Shown here: positions 58,247-64,000 of the stretch, one piece after another | Position numbering within the stretch: the first letter of the stretch is position 1 | Layout: every line of letters starts with the position of its first letter | DNA from: Chelativorans petroleitrophicus | GTDB taxonomy: Bacteria > Pseudomonadota > Alphaproteobacteria > Rhizobiales > Rhizobiaceae | Direction of reading: 5' to 3' | NCBI RefSeq assembly: GCF_025398195.1 | Contig: NZ_JAODNV010000015.1 | Span: 52,900 to 116,899, forward strand | Length of the DNA stretch: 64,000 nucleotides | Notes under the pieces: model-generated | What the model was told of the DNA's origin: nothing | Seen by the model: the letters and a program-made list of their open reading frames with translations, nothing else | Databases searched by the model: none | Program-made: the position numbers and the translations under genes

Positions 58247-58636
58247 TCAGCGCTCCTCTTCCTCGATCGTCACGCGATCAGGGTAGAAGGCGCCGTAGCC
58301 CTTGATGGCGAGCATCTCGTCATAGGGATCTTCATAGGCCCACATGACCTCGCGGCGCTGCGGCTCGCTTGCCATCGCCAGCCTCCAGTGGGACGCGTCG
58401 CCCTTATAGGGGCAATGCGTCTTCAGCTCCGTCCTCTGCAGACTGGCGAAGTTGATGTCCTCGAAGGGAATGTAGAGCACCGGTGGGTAGCCTTCCTCGT
58501 CCAGGCGGCTGGCCCTGGATGTTGCCGCGAGCACCACAGCGCCGGCGGTCACGCTGACCTTGCGGTCATGGGGAAGGATGTCGATACGCTTCTGTGGATT
58601 GCGCTGGAATCCTGGTGCTGGTCTGCCTTTCTGCAT
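58247..58636 (-). CDS. DUF427 family protein
   Basis: This roughly 129-residue protein has the DUF427 core KVSVTAGAVVLAATSRASRLDEEGYPPVLYIPFEDI, then LKTHCPYKGDASHWRL, then VMWAYEDPYDEMLAIKGYGAFYPDRVTI. The conserved T-x-C-P-y-K-G-x-A-s-y/H-w block is exact for this family, which is small, probably cytosolic, and of unknown function. ATG 58636 (MQKGRPAPG) is favoured over 58654. It is convergent with ppdK with an 8-bp gap. Confidence 0.85.
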   Translation of the reverse strand: MQKGRPAPGFQRNPQKRIDILPHDRKVSVTAGAVVLAATSRASRLDEEGYPPVLYIPFEDINFASLQRTELKTHCPYKGDASHWRLAMASEPQRREVMWAYEDPYDEMLAIKGYGAFYPDRVTIEEEER

Positions 58637-58672
58637 CGGATTTCCTCCTGGCAAGGCTGTGCCTTACCCGCC

Positions 58673-59029
58673 TCAAGAGGTGGCAAATTGCTTCATAAGG
58701 TCGGCATAGGCTTCAGCAAGGCGGGCAACAGGCAACTTGCTCGATGCGGCTTCTTCCACCAGAAGCGGGCCGCCATCGGTGGGCTGCGCCACGATCGCCA
58801 GCGTGTGGTTCTCTTCGTGGCCGAGCTGCACGGCGGCGACCCAATCGTATCCGTCAACGCCGTCCATGCGCATGCGAAAGAGCAGCGAGCCTCCGATCCG
58901 CTCGAGCGCCTGGCGCACCGCGCCTTCAAACCCTGTTTCCACGAAATCCTGGTGCCTGAGCACCAGCTCGAGCTCGACAAGTTCAAGCGGCGGGGCGGTA
59001 CCGGATTCTTCCACAATCGAAGCTGTCAT
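58673..59029 (-). CDS. Hypothetical protein, 118 residues
   Basis: I do not recognise this protein. It is acidic and soluble with no signal or membrane segment. It has mixed helix/strand content (LELVELELVLRHQDFVETGFEGAVRQALERIGGS, then LLFRMRMDGVDGYDWVAAVQLGHEENHTLAIVAQ), and no cysteine. It lies 36 bp upstream of the DUF427 gene in the same direction, so the two may be co-transcribed. Codon use is like its neighbours, which supports it as real. Confidence 0.6.
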   Translation of the reverse strand: MTASIVEESGTAPPLELVELELVLRHQDFVETGFEGAVRQALERIGGSLLFRMRMDGVDGYDWVAAVQLGHEENHTLAIVAQPTDGGPLLVEEAASSKLPVARLAEAYADLMKQFATS

Positions 59030-59233
59030 AGGTTACCATACGCTACCCCCCAAACCCTGAACCGCCAGAAATGCATAAACACTCCTGAAAGTTCCATCAG
59101 GAGATGCTTATGGCCGATTCGTGGTGGCGCGCCCACCGCGCGGGGCGCGAAATCCACGCCCGGCGGATATCGCTTGCTTTGCCGGTTCCCGATCGGGTTC
59201 TAATGGATACAATGGTTGCGGGCGCGGGAGCAG

Positions 59234-60007
59234 ATGAGGACACTGGAGCCGAGATATTCAAAGGCAGCATGCGTTTCCCGCAGCGTCGGTGCATTTGCCG
59301 TCGTTCTTTTTCTGACGTCCGCCACGTCTCACCGCCTCGGCATTCTGGAAACCGTGCCGTTTTTCTGGCTCCTCGGCGTCGTCTTTCTCATTGCGATTGC
59401 CGGCTTCTGTCTTGCCATCATGGGCGTCGTGCAGTTCTGGGAGCACGGGCTCTATGGGCTCAAATCGGCCCTGCTCGGCGCGTTGCTTTCGGCTCTGGCG
59501 CTCGTGCCTTACGGGGTGTCGGCTTACAGATTTGCCGTTCATCCCCGCCTGACGGACATTTCGACCGATATTTCACGGCCGCCTCAGCTCGTGCAGGCGA
59601 GGGCGCTGCGCGTGCCGCCCATGAATCCGCTGCGGCCGGCATCCGAGAAGGATAGGCTGCTGCAGGTGGGGGCATACCCCGATCTGGCCGGAAGACGCTA
59701 CGAACATGCCGGCGAGCAGGTGCTGACCGCCGTCCGTCGCCTGCTGGAGGACCGGGGCTGGGAACTTCTGACGCCGCTGCCCGAGGGCGAAGAGTTCGCC
59801 TCCGTGACAATAGAAGCGGTGGCGCATTCCTTTCTGCTGGGCCTTCCAGCCGACGTGGCGATTCGAGTCGAGGAGCGTCTCAACGGCACCTATGTCGACA
59901 TGCGCTCGGTCTCCCGTTACGGGCGGCATGATCTGGGCGAAAACGCAACGCGGATCCGGCGCTTTCTCGAAGAGCTTGACCGCCGCCTGGAGGGCGAAAG
60001 CCTGTAG
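59234..60007 (+). CDS. DUF1499 domain membrane protein
   Basis: This 257-residue protein has three N-terminal membrane helices (GAFAVVLFLTSATSHRLG; FFWLLGVVFLIAIAGFCLAIMGVVQFW; LLGALLSALALVPYGVSAYRF). A C-terminal DUF1499 domain (about 85-255) follows, with LTDISTDISRPPQL, YEHAGEQVLTAVRRLLEDRGWEL, IEAVAHSFLLGLPADVAIRVE and the family ending VDMRSVSRYGRHDLGENATRIRRFLEEL. Function is unknown. TTG 59216 would add six residues; the ribosome site does not decide. It is convergent with the MBL hydrolase gene (2-bp gap). Confidence 0.85.
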   Translation: MRTLEPRYSKAACVSRSVGAFAVVLFLTSATSHRLGILETVPFFWLLGVVFLIAIAGFCLAIMGVVQFWEHGLYGLKSALLGALLSALALVPYGVSAYRFAVHPRLTDISTDISRPPQLVQARALRVPPMNPLRPASEKDRLLQVGAYPDLAGRRYEHAGEQVLTAVRRLLEDRGWELLTPLPEGEEFASVTIEAVAHSFLLGLPADVAIRVEERLNGTYVDMRSVSRYGRHDLGENATRIRRFLEELDRRLEGESL

Positions 60008-60009
60008 CG

Positions 60010-60924
60010 TTAGCCAGGCCGGTACACAGCGTCGAGGGAGGGCGGGCCCTCTGACCTGACGCGCCCGCGGGCGACCAGATCCTCCAGATGCGCCAGAACG
60101 GAAAGGGCGGCCGCCCCATGAAGGCGGGGGTCTGTGTCGCGATAGATGGCGGCAACGATCTCGGAGATGGTTCTGTCCCCGGCGGCAAGCCGCTCCAGGA
60201 TGGCCCGTTCGCGCATCCTGCGATGCGCCTTGAGGCCGCGCAGGAAGGTCTGCGGTTGCCGGACCGGACCGCCGTGCCCGGGCAGAAGCAGCCTGTCCCT
60301 TCGCTCCATCAGCCTGTCGAGCGAGGCCATATAGTCGGTCATCGAACCGTCGGGCGGCGCAACGACAGTGGTCGACCATGCCATGACATGATCGCCGGAA
60401 AATGCGAGGCCGGTACCCTCCAGCGCAAAGACCATGTGATTGGCCGCATGGCCCGGGGTGTGGATGGCGCGCAGCGCCCATCCGTCGCCTTCCACCACTG
60501 CACCGTCGTGAAGCCGAATATTGGGTTCAAATGCCGTATCGCCGCTCGCGTCGAGGTGGCCGGCCTCGCCTGCGCCGAGAGGCCTTGCCGGACGGTGCGG
60601 ACCCTCGGCAAAAACGGGCGCCCCGGTAAGTTCCGAAAGCCGCCGCGCCAGAGGCGAATGATCGCGGTGGGTATGGGTGACGAGAATGTGGCTGATGGGC
60701 TGCCCGCCCGCTGCCTCAAGCAGGGCCTGAAGATGCGCCTCGTCCTCGGGCCCGGGATCGATGATGGCGAGCGCGCCCTTACCGCCGACGATGTAGGTGT
60801 TCGTGCCGTAAAAGGTGAATGGGCTCGGGTTGTTCGCGGTGATCCGCCTTACGCCCGGCGCCACCTCGATGGCAGAGCCGTACTGCGGTTCGAAGCTTTT
60901 GTCGAAATCGAGAGGCATGGGCAA
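60010..60924 (-). CDS. Metallo-beta-lactamase-fold hydrolase with C-terminal winged helix (LACTB2-like)
   Basis: This 304-residue MBL-fold protein has ILVTHTHRDHSPLARRL (HxHxDH), the later metal ligands in IHTPGHAANHMVF and AFSGDHVMAWSTT, and LLPGHGGPV. The C-terminal about 80 residues match a BLACT winged-helix (HRRMRERAILERLAAGDRTISEIVAAIYRDTDPRLHGAA). LACTB2-type proteins act on RNA or thioesters; the bacterial substrate is unknown. It is divergent from bioY. Confidence 0.9.
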   Translation of the reverse strand: MPMPLDFDKSFEPQYGSAIEVAPGVRRITANNPSPFTFYGTNTYIVGGKGALAIIDPGPEDEAHLQALLEAAGGQPISHILVTHTHRDHSPLARRLSELTGAPVFAEGPHRPARPLGAGEAGHLDASGDTAFEPNIRLHDGAVVEGDGWALRAIHTPGHAANHMVFALEGTGLAFSGDHVMAWSTTVVAPPDGSMTDYMASLDRLMERRDRLLLPGHGGPVRQPQTFLRGLKAHRRMRERAILERLAAGDRTISEIVAAIYRDTDPRLHGAAALSVLAHLEDLVARGRVRSEGPPSLDAVYRPG

Positions 60925-61029
60925 TGACGCTCTTTCTTGCGCGGCAGTTATGGAGAGATTGCCGCCTTCACCGGAAGCGAATATAGAAAAGGCGCAATCC
61001 TTTTAGTACGCCAAAGCCACGGAGGCTCC

Positions 61030-61635
61030 ATGTCGCAGGCGCTTGCTTCCCGTCCGCTCGTATCCCAGGCAATTCCCGAATCGGGTGTTGCGCGCATTCT
61101 GGCGCAGGGTCTTCTCGTCGTCGCCGGCACATTGCTGTTGACGCTCTCGGCAAAGACCAGGCTGGTTCTGGGGCCGGTAGACATGTCGCTGCAGACGCTC
61201 GCCGTGCTCCTCATCGCCGCCAGCTTCGGCCTGCGGCTCGGGTTGGCTACGGTTCTTCTTTATCTCGCGGAAGGCGCCGCGGGACTGCCCGTCTTCCAGG
61301 CGACGCCGGAAAAGGGCATCGGTCTCGCCTACATGCTGGGCACCACTGGCGGATATCTCGCGGGCTTCGTGGCCATGACGGTCATTGTCGGCTATGCGGC
61401 GGACCGCGGTTGGGACCGCAACGTCTTCAAGCTTTTCGGCGCGATGCTTACGGCTGAAGTGGTGATGATGGCCCTCGGCTTTGCCTGGCTTGCGATGCTT
61501 ATCGGGGCGGAAGGCGCCTGGACTTTCGGTGTGGTGCCTTTCGTGGTGCCGGATCTCGTCAAGGTGGCGCTCGCGGCCTGCCTGGTGCCGGCGGGCTGGA
61601 GCGTGATCAGGGGCCTGGGCCTTGCCCGGTCCTGA
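61030..61635 (+). CDS. bioY: Biotin transporter S component BioY
   Basis: This 201-residue membrane protein has six helices and the BioY core TLSAKTRLVLGPVDMSLQTLAVLLIAASFGLRLGLATVLLYLAEGAAGLPVF, then GYLAGFVAMTVIVGY. It captures biotin for an ECF transporter or acts alone; bioM/bioN are not in the window. ATG 61030 follows GGAGG-type ACGGAGGCTCC. The 105-bp leader has no BioR box matching TTATMKATAA. It is followed by a strong terminator. Confidence 0.92.
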   Translation: MSQALASRPLVSQAIPESGVARILAQGLLVVAGTLLLTLSAKTRLVLGPVDMSLQTLAVLLIAASFGLRLGLATVLLYLAEGAAGLPVFQATPEKGIGLAYMLGTTGGYLAGFVAMTVIVGYAADRGWDRNVFKLFGAMLTAEVVMMALGFAWLAMLIGAEGAWTFGVVPFVVPDLVKVALAACLVPAGWSVIRGLGLARS

Positions 61636-61672
61636 TTGGCGCTTCCTGGCGCAGTCCGCTTGAACTGAAATG

Positions 61673-61705
61673 AAGGGCCGTGGGCGCAAAGCCCGTGGCC
61701 CTTTT
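61673..61705 (+). terminator. Rho-independent terminator after bioY
   Basis: AAGGGCCGTGGGC (61673-61685), loop GCAAA, GCCCGTGGCCCTT (61691-61703) form a 13-bp stem with two G-U pairs, followed by TT to give TTTT (61702-61705). It ends 18 nt before the galE start, so galE probably depends on read-through or on a promoter within this stretch. Confidence 0.85.
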
Positions 61706-61722
61706 GGATTGGAGGGTCAGGT

Positions 61723-62712
61723 TTGGCGGTTCTGGTAACAGGCGGGGCAGGTTACATCGGCAGCCACATGGTCTGGGAGCTGCTTGACCATGGCGAAACC
61801 GTGGTCGTGCTCGACCGGCTTTCCACCGGTTTCGACTGGGCCGTTCCGGACGCCGCCAAGCTCATCGTCGGCGATATCGGCGACCAGGCGCTCGTGGACG
61901 ACATCCTGAGCCGCTATGACGTAGACGCCATCATCCATTTCGCCGGCTCCATCATCGTTCCCGAATCGGTGGCCGACCCGCTCGGCTACTATCTGAACAA
62001 CACGGTGAAATCCCGCGCGCTGATCGAATGCGCAGTGCGCGGCGGCGTGAAACACTTCATCTTCTCCTCTACCGCCGCCGTTTACGGGACGCCGCGCGTG
62101 ATTCCCGTGCCGGAGGGCGAGGCGCTGGAGCCCGAATCACCCTATGGCCGCTCGAAGCTGATGACGGAAATGATGCTTGCCGACGCGGCGGCGGCCCACG
62201 GCTTCACCTACGCGGCCTTGCGTTACTTCAACGTCGCGGGTGCGGACCCGAAGCAGCGCACCGGCCAGTCCACCCGGGGCGCCACGCATCTGATCAAGGT
62301 CGCCTGCGAGACGGCCACAGGCAAGCGGGCGCATATGGAAGTGTTTGGCACGGACTACGACACGCCCGACGGCACCTGCATCCGCGACTACATCCACGTC
62401 ACGGACCTTGTGAACGCCCACTATCTCGCCCTGACGCATCTGCGCGGAGGAGGGGAAAGCCTCGTTGCGAATTGCGGCTATGGGCAGGGCTATTCGGTCC
62501 GCGAGGTGATCGAGGCGGTCAAGCGCGTTTCCGGCCAGGACTTCAAGGTGGTCGAGTCCGGCCGCCGGCCGGGAGACCCCGTTGCCATCGTGGCCAATCC
62601 CGATCGCTGCTTCAAGGTGCTGGGATGGCGGCCCGCTCACGCCGACCTGGAAGAGATCGTGCGCCACGCGCTTGCCTGGGAAGAGGTGCTGGTCCGGCGA
62701 AACCGCGTGTGA
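61723..62712 (+). CDS. galE: UDP-glucose 4-epimerase
   Basis: This 329-residue extended SDR has Rossmann loop VTGGAGYIGSHMVWELLDHG, the catalytic Ser-Tyr-Lys set in FSSTAAVYG and SPYGRSKLMTE, then YFNVAGADP and GRRPGDPVAIVANP typical of GalE/ExoB. It interconverts UDP-glucose and UDP-galactose for exopolysaccharide and LPS. The start is TTG 61723 with GGAGG 7 nt upstream; no ATG keeps the nucleotide-binding loop. No other polysaccharide genes are in the window. Confidence 0.95.
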   Translation: MAVLVTGGAGYIGSHMVWELLDHGETVVVLDRLSTGFDWAVPDAAKLIVGDIGDQALVDDILSRYDVDAIIHFAGSIIVPESVADPLGYYLNNTVKSRALIECAVRGGVKHFIFSSTAAVYGTPRVIPVPEGEALEPESPYGRSKLMTEMMLADAAAAHGFTYAALRYFNVAGADPKQRTGQSTRGATHLIKVACETATGKRAHMEVFGTDYDTPDGTCIRDYIHVTDLVNAHYLALTHLRGGGESLVANCGYGQGYSVREVIEAVKRVSGQDFKVVESGRRPGDPVAIVANPDRCFKVLGWRPAHADLEEIVRHALAWEEVLVRRNRV

Positions 62713-62857
62713 CACCATGCAGGGCGGGTATCTAGGCAGTGGTTTCCCGCGCGCGGCCCGCATCAACCTCTATTGTTCAAGGGCGGTCCCTGGAGATGGG
62801 GTACTCTAGGTGCAACCCGTATCGACCGCAGAGGGCTGTGAACGGCTTTATTCTGCG

Positions 62858-62886
62858 TTGCGTCGTGGCAGCTGACTGTCTATATC
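62858..62886 (+). promoter_or_regulatory. Possible promoter of tRNA-Gln
   Basis: TTGCGT (62858-62863), 17-nt spacer, TATATC (62881-62886) match a housekeeping sigma-70-like -35/-10 pair. The -10 ends 44 nt before the tRNA. The 62713-62930 spacer after galE holds nothing else recognisable. Confidence 0.45.
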
Positions 62887-62930
62887 GGGCGGCGTCGCTT
62901 GCAGGTCGGTTCGTTTCATAGCCCGGGCGA

Positions 62931-63004
62931 TGGGGCGTAGCCAAGCGGTAAGGCAGCGGGTTTTGGTCCCGCGATCCCAGGTTCGAATCCTGGCGCCCCA
63001 GCCA
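62931..63004 (+). tRNA. tRNA-Gln (anticodon TTG)
   Basis: The full cloverleaf is readable. The acceptor stem is TGGGGCG / CGCCCCA with discriminator G and encoded CCA (63002-63004). The D-arm is GCCAAGCGGTAAGGC, and the anticodon stem is GCGGG / CCCGC with loop TTTTGGT, giving anticodon TTG (reads CAA/CAG). The T-arm is CCAGGTTCGAATCCTGG. The 3' end is followed by a recombinase fragment, so this is probably an island attachment site. Confidence 0.97.
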
Positions 63005-63150
63005 GCTTATCTCCAAGTCCTTGATCTAGTTCCGCAATCCGTCAGCTGCGAATCCGATTCCGGGCCGTCTTGCGCGTTTGTGCACGCAACTGGGGCACAG
63101 GGCTGTGGCACATCGGGTGTACCCAGTCCTTCGAGTCGGGGCAGTCGGGG

Positions 63151-63751
63151 ATGGCTAGACGACGCGAAGTCCAGAATCTCGTCCGCAGGGGAAACGTCTT
63201 CTACTGGCGGCCGCGCATCCCAAGGCGCTTCTCCAGAATCGCCCAGAGCCACCTTTCACTTTCTCTCCACCAGTCTTGCTATATGAGGGCAGGCTACATG
63301 GCCCGGCGGCTCAACATGCTGCTGCAAGAGATGAAGATGAAGCCTGCGGCGTCAACGTTGACCAGAGACCAGCTGGAGGCCTTGTTCCAGGCCGAGCTGG
63401 CCCGCATGACGGAGCACCTCGACGCGCTTCAGTTCGCTGGCAAGCGCGTCGGCGTGAACGCTCTGCATGACCTGCGTGCCGACCTCGAGGTCGGATGGGC
63501 CTACCGCCAGGCTTCTTGAGCCAGACAGCCATGGATCGGACCAGGACGTCGGGACGTACGCACGCGACGTCATCGAAGACATTGGCAAGCCGTGGCATCC
63601 TTCAATCGCCCTCTTTACGAAAAACTCCAAGTCCCAGCTCCTGATCGAGACCGACGAGTTCGCTGGCTACACGCTCCTTGAGCTGCCGACGTTCGATGAG
63701 GGAGCGGACGAAGCTGGTCTGCCTCCCTTAAATGCCCTCGAATCGGGTTAG
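63151..63751 (+). pseudogene. Tyrosine-recombinase (phage-type integrase) N-terminal fragment, frameshifted
   Basis: The first frame (63151-63519, 122 residues) gives MARRREVQNLVRRGNVFYWRPRIPRRF, then MARRLNMLLQEMKMKP and LEALFQAELARMTEHLDALQF, then ends at LEVGWAYR-QAS. This is the DUF6538-like arm-binding N-terminus of island integrases. Continuation is found in the +1 frame (RLLEPDSHGSDQDVGTYARDVIEDIG, to a stop at 63751), so the gene is frameshifted. No catalytic R-H-R-Y region occurs before the IS element. It lies 147 bp downstream of tRNA-Gln. The decayed state is read directly; the family name rests on recalled similarity. Confidence 0.7.
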
Positions 63752-63793
63752 AGTTTTCCGCGCCATTTCCTGGCTGGAAGAGGAGCGGAAGTG

Positions 63794-64000
63794 ATGAAGG
63801 CATCGCAGTTCACGGACGCGCAGAAGGCGTTCATCATCAAGCAGGGTGAGGACGGGACGACGGTGGCGCAGATCTGCCGGAAGGCGGGGATCAGCCAGGC
63901 GACTACTTCAACTGGAAGAAGAAGTATTCCGGCATGATGCCGTCGGAGATGAAGCGGCTGCGCGAGCTTGAGCAGGAGAATGCCCGGCTGAAGAAGATCG
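63794..64000 (+). mobile_element. IS3-family transposase OrfA, frameshifted and cut by window end
   Basis: ATG 63794 starts MKASQFTDAQKAFIIKQGEDGTTVAQICRKAGISQAT, the helix-turn-helix OrfA N-terminus of IS3-family (IS407-like group) elements. After GCGACT (near 63901-63906) the frame shifts. The expected continuation YFNWKKKYSGMMPSEMKRLRELEQENARLKKI is encoded in the +1 frame, so one base, probably a C, is missing and the first frame stops at 63937. The leucine-zipper part is visible; OrfB is beyond the window. The left inverted repeat could not be fixed; the upstream GGTTAGAGTTTTCCG probably lies within the element. Confidence 0.75.

Noticed and set aside
59104..59655. 183-codon plus-strand frame before and inside the DUF1499 gene
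   Set aside because: It overlaps the DUF1499 membrane region in another frame and is Arg/Cys-rich without motifs.
60925..61029. BioR operator upstream of bioY
   Set aside because: No TTATMKATAA match; only AT-rich GAATATAG is present.
63467..63751. Independent 94-codon gene after the integrase fragment
   Set aside because: Better explained as the +1-frame continuation of the decayed integrase; no ribosome site at 63467.

Overview
The window reads as chromosomal DNA of a high-GC alphaproteobacterium, most likely order Hyphomicrobiales (Rhizobiales), Phyllobacteriaceae/Mesorhizobium-like. The basis is gene content and order: a CcrM-type GANTC methylase beside mutY and a HAD phosphatase; dciA (DUF721), a DsbA-like lipoprotein and smc in a row; ispH-thrB-rnhA; thrC, M16 peptidase, RimJ-type acetyltransferase and GGDEF/EAL in a row; a ctaC-ctaD-ctaB-ctaF-ctaG-ctaE-DUF983-surf1 oxidase cluster; an ialB homologue; and DUF1344, DUF1499 and RT0821/Lpp0805 proteins. 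Genus cannot be fixed without a search.

Layout. 0-15 kb is core metabolism: ubiA (cut by the window edge), purD, a phytanoyl-CoA-dioxygenase-like protein, a DmdC-type acyl-CoA dehydrogenase, pdxH, a surface lipoprotein, a DnaJ/CbpA-type co-chaperone, fabI, a histidine phosphatase, aroC, ribB with a degenerate GTP-cyclohydrolase-II half, a Tat-exported metallo-beta-lactamase-fold protein, an HDAC-family hydrolase, xseB and dxs. 15-23 kb carries a large mosaic protein with a possible ADP-ribosyltransferase C-terminus between dxs and tlyA, then tlyA-rlmD, a Res-Xre toxin-antitoxin pair, tldD, a repeat-like intergenic block and ialB. 23.5-30 kb is the cytochrome c oxidase and assembly cluster, closed by a clear terminator after subunit III and followed by DUF983 and surf1. 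30-35 kb holds ispH-thrB-rnhA, a peroxiredoxin, a DsbD-N-like periplasmic protein, yqgE and a PagL-like lipid A deacylase. 35-45 kb holds a membrane GGDEF/EAL protein, an acetyltransferase, an M16 peptidase, thrC, a small lipoprotein, a HAD phosphatase and an exported VWA protein. 45-62.7 kb has ccrM, a second large unrecognised effector-like gene, HAD-mutY, dciA-dsbA-smc, a VOC protein, ppdK, DUF427, a small orphan, DUF1499, an MBL hydrolase, bioY and galE. 62.9-64 kb is a likely island edge: tRNA-Gln, a decayed tyrosine-recombinase fragment, and the start of a frameshifted IS3-family element.

The most unusual content is two large, compositionally atypical genes (15463-17850 and 46291-48051). 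Each sits inside an otherwise conserved housekeeping block, has a polar or Ser/Pro-rich N-terminus and internal hydrophobic segments, and has no neighbouring immunity gene. The first has a C-terminus that resembles ADP-ribosylating toxins. I infer they are secreted effector/toxin-like proteins. No secretion genes lie in the window and I found no recognisable tts box upstream of either, so the delivery route is unknown. Smaller points of interest are the GANTC and CtrA-like sites in front of ccrM, mutually exclusive hairpins in the leader of the dioxygenase-like gene, degenerate catalytic motifs in RibB and the GGDEF domain, and the tRNA-associated integrase/IS remnants.
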